Assembly: GCA_026396285.1 (NCBI GenBank)
Contig: JAPLXB010000043.1
Location: 1-36,320, forward strand
Length of the DNA stretch: 36,320 nt
Source of the DNA: Microcaldota archaeon
GTDB taxonomy: Archaea; Micrarchaeota; Micrarchaeia; Norongarragalinales; JAPLXB01
Direction of reading: 5' to 3'
The notes beneath the pieces are model-generated. The model had not been told where the DNA came from. It did not search any database and saw only the letters and a program-made list of their open reading frames with translations. The position numbers and the translations under genes are program-made. Below, piece by piece: positions 15,970-21,270 of this stretch (the stretch's first letter is position 1; each line of letters starts with the position of its first letter).

Positions 15970-16045
15970 AATAAAAGCAGGGGAGGGGCGTGGTTTCCAG
16001 TGGCGCGGCCGCAGGATGGCTCACCATCAATAGCACTGGTCGTTC
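15970..16045 (+). ncRNA. Candidate structured RNA upstream of tRNA-Ala
   Basis: A second TATA-like element (AATAAAAG, 15970-15977) predicts a transcript start near 15999. From there the sequence folds: CCAGTG (15997-16002) pairs with CACTGG (16034-16039), enclosing a hairpin GATGG / CTCA / CCATC (16015-16028) and an asymmetric internal loop. No C/D boxes or clear ACA box are seen. It may be a separate small RNA or merely leader sequence upstream of the tRNA. Confidence 0.22.
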
Positions 16046-16059
16046 CCGCAGCCAACTGG

Positions 16060-16068
16060 TATAAAAAA
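16060..16068 (+). promoter_or_regulatory. TATA box of tRNA-Ala
   Basis: TATAAAAAA, centred 27 nt upstream of the first tRNA base at 16091, the canonical archaeal spacing. Confidence 0.75.
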
Positions 16069-16090
16069 CGGTGCCGACATATTTTCAAAC

Positions 16091-16197
16091 GGGCTCGTAG
16101 ATCAATGGCACGCCCAAGCCGGAGCGCCGGCAAAAGCGCATTAAAGATCGCATGCATGGCATGCATGAGGTTGCGGGTTCGACTCCCGCCGAGTCCA
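16091..16197 (+). tRNA. tRNA-Ala(GGC) with a 35-nt intron in the D-loop
   Basis: Acceptor GGGCTCG (16091-16097) pairs with CGAGTCC (16190-16196) and contains the G3-U70 pair that marks alanine; discriminator A at 16197. D-stem GATC (16100-16103) pairs with GATC (16146-16149). Anticodon arm CATGC / ATGGCAT / GCATG (16151-16167) has anticodon GGC at 16158-16160. T-arm is GCGGG / TTCGACT / CCCGC (16173-16189). Removing 16110-16144 restores the D-loop AATGGCA with G18-G19 and A21, giving a 72-nt mature tRNA. CCA is not encoded. Confidence 0.93.
16110..16144 (+). other. tRNA-Ala D-loop intron with canonical bulge-helix-bulge
   Basis: 35 nt. Outer helix is the D-stem GATC/GATC. Central 4-bp helix is AATG (16104-16107) with CATT (16139-16142). 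The two 3-nt bulges are GCA (16108-16110) and AAA (16143-16145). Inner helix is CGC (16111-16113) with GCG (16136-16138), and the intron also has an internal hairpin GCCGG / AGCG / CCGGC (16118-16131). Cutting after the second bulge base on each side (GC|A and AA|A) gives the correct D-loop. This is a full hBHBh' motif at a non-canonical position, between nucleotides 20 and 21. Confidence 0.9.
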
Positions 16198-16221
16198 CTA
16201 ACGTTAGGCGCGGGTGGTTTG

Positions 16222-16659
16222 GTGGCGTGCGCTTTCTGTGAAATCGTGGCTGGAAGGAAAAAACAGCACATCGTCGCCGAGGACGCGCACACGCTGGCCA
16301 TTCTCGACCACATGCCGCTCGTGCCAGGCCACACCCTCGTGATACCGAAAAAGCACTACGCGAGCATAATGGAAATGCCGAAGGAAGAACTCTGTTCCCT
16401 GATCCTCCACGTAGCCAAAATGGAGAAAGCCGTCCTGAAAGCCACTGGCGCAGGCGGCGCGGACATACGCCAGCACTACCGCCCGTTCCTCGCCGAAAGC
16501 GAGCTCAAGGTCAACCACGTGCACTTCCACGTAATCCCAAGGAACCTGGATGACGAAATGTACAAGAACTTGTTGAACGAGATTCCAATGCGGAAAATGC
16601 CGTCGGAAGCCGAGTTTGGGGCCGTGGCGAAGAAAATAAAAGCCGCGCTGGGGAAATGA
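16222..16659 (+). CDS. HIT-family nucleotide hydrolase/transferase
   Basis: 145 aa histidine-triad protein. The active-site triad is HVHFH (H99, H101, H103) in NHVHFHVIPR. The N-terminal CAFC is the CxxC half of the zinc site found in Hint-like proteins, and VPGHTLVIPKKHY is typical. Family members hydrolyse AMP conjugates or dinucleoside polyphosphates. Start is GTG at 16222 with GGGTGGTTTG directly upstream; the frame further upstream runs through tRNA-Ala and is not coding. No TATA is visible between tRNA-Ala and this gene, so it may ride on the tRNA transcript. Its 3' end contains the TATA box of tRNA-Val. Confidence 0.93.
   Translation: MACAFCEIVAGRKKQHIVAEDAHTLAILDHMPLVPGHTLVIPKKHYASIMEMPKEELCSLILHVAKMEKAVLKATGAGGADIRQHYRPFLAESELKVNHVHFHVIPRNLDDEMYKNLLNEIPMRKMPSEAEFGAVAKKIKAALGK
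16634..16642 (+). promoter_or_regulatory. TATA box of tRNA-Val inside the HIT gene
   Basis: AAAATAAAAG within codons near the end of the HIT gene, centred 27 nt upstream of the tRNA-Val 5' base (16665). Confidence 0.7.
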
Positions 16660-16679
16660 TTAACGGGCCCGTAGTCGAA

Positions 16680-16758
16680 GAACCTTTTCTTTTAGGAAAA
16701 GAAAAGCTTCACCAAAAGAAAACGCGAAGCCGCCTCCGAAAATGAAAGGGTTCGACAA
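16680..16758 (+). other. tRNA-Val intron 1 (79 nt, D-loop)
   Basis: Central 4-bp helix GTCG (16674-16677) with CGAC (16753-16756). Bulges AAG (16678-16680) and AAT (16757-16759), cut AA|G and AA|T. Inner helix AACCTTTTC (16681-16689) with GAAAGGGTT (16744-16752), nine pairs including one G-U; the outer part AACC/GGTT remains compatible with an internal hairpin TTTTCTTTT / AGG / AAAAGAAAA (16685-16705). No outer exon helix, so this is a relaxed HBh' form. The intron supplies a GAC that pairs with the 5' D-stem strand. Confidence 0.75.
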
Positions 16759-16764
16759 TGGTAA

Positions 16765-16801
16765 AGGATCCGAACCGGTTCGCGGTTTCGGTTCCGCCGA
16801 A
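16765..16801 (+). other. tRNA-Val intron 2 (37 nt, D-loop)
   Basis: Central helix TGGT (16759-16762) with GCCG (16796-16799), two G-C pairs flanked by G-U pairs. Bulges AAA (16763-16765) and AAG (16800-16802), cut AA|A and AA|G. Inner helix GGA-T-CCGAA-CCG (16766-16777) pairs with CGG-T-TTCGG-T-TCC (16783-16795), with a T/T mismatch and one bulged T, loop GTTCG. The cuts leave GAC, the exact D-stem 3' strand, at the start of the last exon. Confidence 0.7.
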
Positions 16802-16867
16802 GACGTTCGCTTGACGTGCGAAAGATTAGGGGTTCGATTCCCTTCGGGCCCACCTTATTTTTTTTAT

Positions 16868-17464
16868 TTAAGTAACCAGCCGTACCCTTGCTTTTATTCT
16901 GGAAGTTTTCACGATTTTTTTCATCAGCAAATATCTCCACTTGTCCGGCGGATGAAGCCACTTAATCACAAAAAGAACGGGCGGCCATATTTTGGAAGGA
17001 ATCTTACGATACTCTTTCAGCGCCTCGGTAAGAGGCAAATACCCCAGTTCTCTGGAAGATACATAATCTGCATGAAACTCACTTAACCAGGTAATGCCTA
17101 CAAATAATACTATGAATACTATGCCGGCCAGTCCAAGTATGAGGTTGCTTGCTAAAAGTGACAAACCAATTACAAACAACCCAGTTACAAACGAACCAAC
17201 TGCGATTCCAAATATTAAATTGTTTAACAGCCGCTTATGACCGGCCTCATGAAGGAGAATTGCGGCAAGAATTACTTCTGGAAGTTCTCGAAAGTATTTA
17301 TTGCCAATGCGAATTTGCCCAGTAAAGGGAGAGGTTTTGGGTGGAAAAGTTACGTTTAAAGTGTCAGTGACAAAAGATATAGAATTTTTGTTCACAAGAA
17401 TAGTTCTTTTGATGTCATGAGTCGTCTGAAGGCCAAACCATGCTTTAATTGTTTCAAGGTTCAT
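16868..17464 (-). CDS. M48-like (HtpX/Ste24-type) membrane zinc metallopeptidase
   Basis: 198 aa. Zinc motif LLHEAGH (H72, E73, H76) and downstream SEFHAD (E129 as third ligand, D133) match the M48 pattern HExxH...ExxxD. Two hydrophobic segments at about 83-103 and 106-126 lie between the motifs, as in HtpX. It is shorter than HtpX (about 290 aa), lacking most of the N-terminal membrane part. The gene is visibly AT-richer than everything around it, with frequent A/T third positions, suggesting recent acquisition. It ends against the tRNA-Val terminator. The start at 17464 has AGAGGAAG upstream, 15 nt after the KH gene's stop. Confidence 0.85.
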   Translation of the reverse strand: MNLETIKAWFGLQTTHDIKRTILVNKNSISFVTDTLNVTFPPKTSPFTGQIRIGNKYFRELPEVILAAILLHEAGHKRLLNNLIFGIAVGSFVTGLFVIGLSLLASNLILGLAGIVFIVLFVGITWLSEFHADYVSSRELGYLPLTEALKEYRKIPSKIWPPVLFVIKWLHPPDKWRYLLMKKIVKTSRIKARVRLVT

Positions 17465-17479
17465 GTTTTCGCTTCCTCT

Positions 17480-17977
17480 TCACTCAAAAGCGATTGTCGT
17501 CTTCTGGTCCGTGAGTTGGGCGAGGACTTTTTCTATGCTGCTGAGCTGCATCGGCAGCCGCAGGGCGTCCGAGCGCTTTATCCTGACGCGCCACGCTTTT
17601 TCCCCGCCCTTGAACACTTCGTTGATTCCCAGCACGCGCACTGGCAGGATTAGTTCCTCCACCATTTTCCTCAAGTCCGCGGTGCGTTGGATGATTTTCA
17701 CCGGCTTCCCGTAGTCTTTCGCAATCACGGAAGCAACTTTCCCGCCCCGGCCGATGAGGAGGCCCGCATCTGATTCGGTGAGGATTACGAGGGTTTTGCC
17801 GCAGTCAATGGCCTTGCCCACTTCCACGGCCCCGAGGCTGAACTGCTCCAAGTACTTGTGCAAAATGCGGGAGACTTCCACGTCCGCCTCGGTCAACTCG
17901 CCTCTGGACAGCCGGTCCTGGCACGCCGGGCACAGGAAACCGCTCTTGGCGTCGATTTCGCACACGGGAGTCTTCAT
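17480..17977 (-). CDS. KH-domain RNA-binding protein, archaeal NusA-like
   Basis: 165 aa. N-terminal zinc-binding-like cysteines (C6, and CPAC about residues 16-19). A helical region follows, then KH-type sequence GLLIGRGGKVASVIAKDYG with the GxxG loop GRGG, and a second alpha/beta module (RADLRKMVEELILPVRVLG region to the end). Resembles the archaeal NusA-related or zinc-KH RNA-binding proteins; the exact function is unproven. TATA CCAATAAATCCC at 17998-18009 lies 26 nt from the ATG at 17977, so it is leaderless. Confidence 0.75.
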   Translation of the reverse strand: MKTPVCEIDAKSGFLCPACQDRLSRGELTEADVEVSRILHKYLEQFSLGAVEVGKAIDCGKTLVILTESDAGLLIGRGGKVASVIAKDYGKPVKIIQRTADLRKMVEELILPVRVLGINEVFKGGEKAWRVRIKRSDALRLPMQLSSIEKVLAQLTDQKTTIAFE

Positions 17978-17997
17978 GGATAAACGTGGGCAGGAGG

Positions 17998-18009
17998 GGA
18001 TTTATTGGT
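17998..18009 (-). promoter_or_regulatory. TATA box for leaderless KH protein gene
   Basis: CCAATAAATCCC on the minus strand, centred about 27 nt before the ATG at 17977; no ribosome site between. Confidence 0.55.
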
Positions 18010-18074
18010 TTCTGGGCACCCCTTCGCTCCGGGCTGGCGCCGGCCATTGGAAAAAAAACGCCCCCTCGTTTCGC

Positions 18075-18350
18075 TTATCCTTTGGTGAGGGTGATGTCCA
18101 TGCTCGAGACTCTGTTTGTCCTGCCGTCGTCGGAGGTGAGTTCCTCGGTCGTCAGCTTGATGTCCTTTATCTGGAGCGTTGAAATGAAGCGGTTTTTCAC
18201 TATCTGGGTCGTGTCCACCGCGCACGAAATGGATCTGCCGCGCGCCTTCAAGTGCACTTCGGCAATGCCTTGGTTGAACTGCGTCATCACTGCGAGGACG
18301 TAGCTCATGACGTCTTTTTTGCCCACGTAGATTGTGTTTTCTTCTGTCAT
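18075..18350 (-). CDS. albA: Chromatin protein Alba
   Basis: 91 aa, classic size. Alba/Sac10b fold: NTIYVGKKDVMSYVLAV, HLKARGRSISCAVDTTQIV and the C-terminal strand RVSSMDITLTK. The usual basic loop after strand 1 (KKP-type, holding the acetylated lysine in other archaea) is reduced to GKKDV. Binds DNA and RNA and shapes chromatin. The long frame upstream is not coding: the ATG at 18350 is fixed by GAGGTGGGGAAA. Two TATA candidates, 18404-18415 and 18425-18435, imply a leader of about 33 or 54 nt. Confidence 0.96.
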   Translation of the reverse strand: MTEENTIYVGKKDVMSYVLAVMTQFNQGIAEVHLKARGRSISCAVDTTQIVKNRFISTLQIKDIKLTTEELTSDDGRTNRVSSMDITLTKG

Positions 18351-18403
18351 TTTCCCCACCTCAAAATGGTGTTTTGTTGTTTTTCCTGGTTTTGACTGAA
18401 AAA

Positions 18404-18435
18404 TCGCATTAATGGGGAAAAACTGGTTTTTAAAC
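18404..18435 (-). promoter_or_regulatory. Alba promoter with two TATA-like elements
   Basis: Minus-strand CCATTAATGCG (18404-18415 region) and GTTTAAAAACC (18425-18435). Either gives a short leader carrying the GAGGTGG ribosome site. Confidence 0.4.
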
Positions 18436-18530
18436 GTGCTTGTCTGCGTTGAATGAAATTTCAAGGCAGGCGCGTTGTTGCAGCAATTGGTTGTTGTTTT
18501 CCGCAGGCAGCGCGGGCTGGCGCGCGGCGG

Positions 18531-18540
18531 GTTAAAAAAC
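18531..18540 (+). promoter_or_regulatory. TATA box for the 44-aa leaderless ORF
   Basis: GTTAAAAAAC, centred 27-28 nt upstream of the ATG at 18563, the same spacing as the other leaderless genes. Confidence 0.45.
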
Positions 18541-18562
18541 GCGGGGTTGCACAAGTGTTTTC

Positions 18563-18697
18563 ATGGAGGAGCGCGGTCGTTTTGTGGCTGCAGCGCACGG
18601 CACGGTGCGGGCTTTCTCCAATGCCGCCTTCAGGTTAAAGCTCTTTGGCAGGACGCTGCGGGAAATCAAGGGCATTCCGTTGCACAAGCTCGGCTGA
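18563..18697 (+). CDS. 44-aa basic small protein, probably leaderless
   Basis: ATG at 18563 to TGA at 18695-18697. The product starts MEERGRFVAAAHGTVRAF, continues with a basic helix (RLKLFGRTLREIKG) and ends IPLHKLG. No family recognised. Support comes from the well-placed TATA box and from codon use (GCC, GGC, AAG, CTC) like that of neighbouring genes. It lies alone in a gap between Alba and the minus-strand membrane proteins. Basic character suggests nucleic-acid or ribosome contact, but that is a guess. Confidence 0.5.
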   Translation: MEERGRFVAAAHGTVRAFSNAAFRLKLFGRTLREIKGIPLHKLG

Positions 18698-18799
18698 CCA
18701 GCCGGTTTCCAGTCGGCAACGGAGCTTAAAGGCCTGTGCTGCTTGACCCTGGCGGCGCCGCGGCTGGGGGTATTGAAAAAAAGGCCGGAAAAGGGTTTT

Positions 18800-19618
18800 T
18801 TACCCCTTTGCGCCCTTGAGGTAGAGTATCGTGTTGTAGAGCATGTTGCGCGACGCCGTTCCCGGGTCGAACGAGAAGTACATCGTTTTTCCCGTGAGCA
18901 GGCCGGTGCTCTCGATTATCGCGAACTTCGCCGGCGCAGTCACCTGGCTTGAGCCGACGTCCAGGTACGCGAGCACTCCCGCGTTGCTCTTGGGGACCAC
19001 GTCGGTCATTGCGCCCGAGAAGTAGAAGTTGGTTATTCCGTTGAACAGCGGGTGGTCGACCGAGACAATCTTCAGTTTTCCCTCCGATGGGTAAGTCTGG
19101 ATAAGTTGCTTGTCCTTGGTGACTCCGCCGACCGTGACCGGCATGACGTCGCCAAGCAACCCTATGCCCACTTCCCACCCGACTGCCGCCGGGTCCTCGT
19201 GGACGCGGGTGCACGCGTCGCCGATTACTATGAGTTTTCCGCCCGCCTTGACGCGCTCGGTGATCGCCTGCCTGGCTGTGCGGTCGCAGTAGATGCCTTC
19301 TCCCTGGTAGGCTTGGAGGATTATGACGTCAATGTTGTTCAGCGTCCCGGGGTAAATGCTTTCCTGCTTCATGTTCCAGTCCGCCAAAACTATGCCGCGG
19401 GTCCTCGCTTCCTCGAGGGTGAGCATGGCCTTGAGTTCCGGCGAAGCTTTCCCGACTATGGCCACTTTTATGCTCGCCGCAGGGAAAAGCGATCCGACGA
19501 CCGGGACTGCAGACAGGTTCAGGAAACCGAACTTGCCCGCAAGGAAAACCGCGAGTATTATTATGAGAATCAGTGGTATCGTGCTTTCGAAATAACTCTT
19601 TTGCTCTGGAGGATACAT
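18800..19618 (-). CDS. Membrane-anchored extracytoplasmic protein, ThuA/GATase-like fold (paralogue 2)
   Basis: 272 aa. Short basic N-terminus, signal anchor at about residues 14-36 (IPLILIIILAVFLAGKFGFL), then an external alpha/beta domain resembling class I amidotransferase/ThuA-like folds: SIKVAIVGKAS, VIILQAYQG, AGGKLIVIGDACTRVHED, SVDHPLFNG, KTMYFSFDPG, and a C-terminal helix NMLYNTILYLKG. No catalytic Cys-His pair is obvious. ATG at 19618 follows GGTGAGCAAAAA; TATA TTTTTAAACC at 19651-19660. Paralogue of the gene at 19757-20638: same anchor, domain order and ending. Confidence 0.7.
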   Translation of the reverse strand: MYPPEQKSYFESTIPLILIIILAVFLAGKFGFLNLSAVPVVGSLFPAASIKVAIVGKASPELKAMLTLEEARTRGIVLADWNMKQESIYPGTLNNIDVIILQAYQGEGIYCDRTARQAITERVKAGGKLIVIGDACTRVHEDPAAVGWEVGIGLLGDVMPVTVGGVTKDKQLIQTYPSEGKLKIVSVDHPLFNGITNFYFSGAMTDVVPKSNAGVLAYLDVGSSQVTAPAKFAIIESTGLLTGKTMYFSFDPGTASRNMLYNTILYLKGAKG

Positions 19619-19756
19619 TTTTTGCTCACCGGATTTGATTGGGGAATAATGGTTTAAAAACGTTTCCGGTGGGCTTGCGGCGCCCAACGGGCTTTTTCGC
19701 CCCTCTCCACGTCTCTTATCCGGAGGCAGTGCCTGGTCCGGGCCGCTCACGCCGGC

Positions 19757-20638
19757 TCATGAAAAGGAGCAGGTGACGAGGTAGTCCAATATGTTTGACA
19801 TTAGGGAACTGGAGTTCATTGCCTCGAGCGGGAACGCGACGTAAAGTATCTTGCCCGCGTAGTTGGATTCGAAAATGGCGGGGTATTCGGCGTTACCCAT
19901 CTTGATGACCGCTATTTTAGTGACAGTGGCCGGCTGTTCGCTCACGGCCGCGAACTCCGAGGGAGGCACGAGGAACTCCGTCTTCAAGCCCTTTGAAACC
20001 ATGTGGTCCTGGGCGACTATGCGCAGCGTGAGCGGCGCAGTTGAGTTCTTGTTCCCGACGTAAGTCGCCCTCAAGTAGCTTGAAAGGTCTCCGAAGCCCT
20101 GCGTGTCCTTCACCTTCTTTTCAAGCCACTCGTAGTAGGGAAGCCCGCCGGCTGTCTTGTTCTGGGAAGCCCACGACTCGTTCAAAACCCGGGCCTCGGC
20201 CTTGTCCTGCTCGCTCAGGTAGAGCCTGCTGGCCGAATCCCCTATCCACAGCACTGCCCCGCCGCCGTTCAGATACATTTTCAGCGCGTTCACCTGGCCG
20301 ACGGTGATGTTCTTGAAGCGCTCAAGCACGACTAGCTCGTAGTCTTTTATCAAGCCATAGGACATTTCAGAGGCTGGAAACTGTTCGGGCAGGATGGAAT
20401 ACCTCTGCGACTGCATTACCCTCGCTAGGCCAACCGGGTTCCCGATGCCGGCGTCTGCGGAAATGATGGCGACGCGCGAGCGCCCCATTATGCCGCAGTA
20501 AATGTCGCACCATTGGGGGATTTGGGAACAGTGGATTACCTTGAATTTCGTGACGACGACCAGTAGGACGATGATGAGGAGGCAAAGGACGATGACGTGG
20601 GGCAATTCCTTCTTTATTTCCTCGAAGCCGTCTGCCAT
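19757..20638 (-). CDS. Membrane-anchored extracytoplasmic protein, ThuA/GATase-like fold (paralogue 1)
   Basis: 293 aa. N-terminal cytoplasmic dozen residues, signal anchor at about 14-31 (HVIVLCLLIIVLLVVV), then three cysteines (HCSQIPQWCDIYC, about 38-50) that may form a disulfide outside. The alpha/beta domain has VAIISADAGIGN, DYELVVLERFKN, GGGAVLWIGDSASRLYL, AQDHMVSKGL, AGKILYVAFP and the final NILDYLV. Each block has a counterpart in the gene at 18800, so the two are a tandem duplication. ATG at 20638 has no ribosome site; TATA at 20663-20672 is 29-30 nt upstream. Function unknown; NGGG and GDSA patterns do not make a known active site. Confidence 0.7.
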   Translation of the reverse strand: MADGFEEIKKELPHVIVLCLLIIVLLVVVTKFKVIHCSQIPQWCDIYCGIMGRSRVAIISADAGIGNPVGLARVMQSQRYSILPEQFPASEMSYGLIKDYELVVLERFKNITVGQVNALKMYLNGGGAVLWIGDSASRLYLSEQDKAEARVLNESWASQNKTAGGLPYYEWLEKKVKDTQGFGDLSSYLRATYVGNKNSTAPLTLRIVAQDHMVSKGLKTEFLVPPSEFAAVSEQPATVTKIAVIKMGNAEYPAIFESNYAGKILYVAFPLEAMNSSSLMSNILDYLVTCSFS

Positions 20639-20662
20639 GAAAAGAACAGGTGCCTGCCAAGT

Positions 20663-20672
20663 TTTAAATATT
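20663..20672. promoter_or_regulatory. Shared TATA element of divergent genes (membrane protein / Sec61-beta)
   Basis: TTTTAAATAT is A/T-symmetric enough to serve both directions: 29-30 nt from the minus ATG (20638), 41-42 nt from the plus ATG (20709). Confidence 0.4.
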
Positions 20673-20708
20673 CGCAACCCTAACAAATGCAGGCAGCAGA
20701 CAAGGTGA

Positions 20709-20867
20709 ATGCAAGTGGGAGAGAAGATAAGCGCGCCGTCGAGTTCAACCGGCTTGATACGCTTCTACGACGTTACTTCAAGCAACATCCAGCTGGACCC
20801 GCGCGCAGTAGTGGCCTTCGCCGCCGTGGTAATCATTGCGGAACTGCTGCTGCACGTAATCCTCTAG
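20709..20867 (+). CDS. secG: Protein translocase subunit Sec61-beta (archaeal SecG)
   Basis: 52 aa. Polar Ser/Pro/Gly-rich N-terminus (ISAPSSSTGLIRFYDV), the conserved amphipathic stretch NIQLDPRAVV, and one C-terminal transmembrane helix (FAAVVIIAELLLHVIL). This is the standard layout of archaeal Sec61-beta, the tail-anchored subunit of the SecYE channel. AAGGTGA abuts the ATG; GTG at 20715 (codon 3) would have a more normal 7-nt spacing and is an alternative start. A longer frame in another phase overlaps it and is spurious. Confidence 0.88.
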   Translation: MQVGEKISAPSSSTGLIRFYDVTSSNIQLDPRAVVAFAAVVIIAELLLHVIL

Positions 20868-20923
20868 GCCGCGCGCGCCTCCAGCCACAGGCGTGGTTTA
20901 ATTGTCTTGCCCACTGCCCGGTC

Positions 20924-21205
20924 TCAGAGCCGGTTTATGACGTTGGCGTACTCGCGGAGGGAAGCGTTCCTCACGACTTCGTTGCGGTTCCCCCACTCCA
21001 CCACGACCCTTGCCTTCACGCCGCGCTGCTTGAGGGTGCTCTTCAACTCCTGTGCCCTGGTCCTCAGGCGCTTCACGTGGCGGTCGAAACCGGAAGCGAT
21101 CCGCGACTTGTCAAGCGGAAGCAAAATAATCAGTTCCTCTCCGTCGAAATCCATTGCCTCATCAAGGCCCTGTTCCGATTCAGCAAGCACGAAAATCGCC
21201 TTCAC
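20924..21205 (-). CDS. 93-aa hypothetical protein
   Basis: Begins VKAIFVLAESEQGLDEAM, a beta-strand plus helix typical of small Rossmann or USP-like folds. It continues EELIILLPLDKSR and a long charged helix (DRHVKRLRTRAQELKSTLKQ), then VKARVVVEWGN. No family identified. GTG at 21205 is chosen because GAGGGGGTTTGGAAA stands directly upstream, like the ribosome sites of other non-ATG genes here. The frame is also open to a GTG at 21274 that overlaps the upstream gene's stop (GTGA); that start would give 116 aa. Last gene of the AMMECR1 operon. Confidence 0.6.
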   Translation of the reverse strand: MKAIFVLAESEQGLDEAMDFDGEELIILLPLDKSRIASGFDRHVKRLRTRAQELKSTLKQRGVKARVVVEWGNRNEVVRNASLREYANVINRL

Positions 21206-21270
21206 TTTCCAAACCCCCTCAAAACCGCTTTTCAAAAACCGTTTCCTTTTTTCATCTAACGAACCCGCGT

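Larger units (their letters stand above)
16665..16852 (+). tRNA. tRNA-Val(GAC) with two introns in the D-loop
   Basis: Acceptor GGGCCCG (16665-16671) pairs with CGGGCCC (16845-16851), discriminator A 16852. D-stem GTC (16674-16676) pairs with GAC (16802-16804). Anticodon arm TTCGC / TTGACGT / GCGAA (16806-16820), anticodon GAC at 16813-16815. T-arm AGGGG / TTCGATT / CCCTT (16828-16844). Removing 16680-16758 and 16765-16801 yields D-loop G-AATGGTA-A with A14, A15, G18, G19 and A21, an A15-U48 Levitt pair and a 72-nt molecule, the same size as the neighbouring tRNA-Ala. The middle exon is only TGGTAA (16759-16764). A T-rich terminator follows (16855-16868). Confidence 0.85.

Noticed and set aside
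16000..16221. N-terminal extension of the HIT frame
   Set aside because: It runs through tRNA-Ala and its intron. The GTG at 16222 has a ribosome site and starts the CxxC domain.
15558..16334. 258-aa minus-strand frame over the mcm 5' end and tRNA-Ala
   Set aside because: Out of frame with mcm and crossing a tRNA; no domain visible.
16677..16713. Alternative tRNA-Val splice pairing GAAG/CTTC with bulges AAC and ACC around a 10-bp hairpin
   Set aside because: It looks like a bulge-helix-bulge, but no following sequence pairs with the D-stem and the product would lack the G18-G19 D-loop. The two-intron model yields a normal 72-nt tRNA.
16692..16961. 89-aa minus-strand frame across tRNA-Val
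   Set aside because: It contains GPKGIEPLIF, the familiar spurious translation of the antisense of a tRNA T-arm.
16853..17479. Integrated element with attachment sites at tRNA-Val
   Set aside because: I found no second copy of the tRNA 3' end beyond the AT-rich protease gene and no integrase, so only gene acquisition is suggested.
20687..21259. 190-aa plus-strand frame
   Set aside because: Overlaps the Sec61-beta frame in another phase, then runs antisense to the 93-aa gene; the Sec61-beta reading explains the region.
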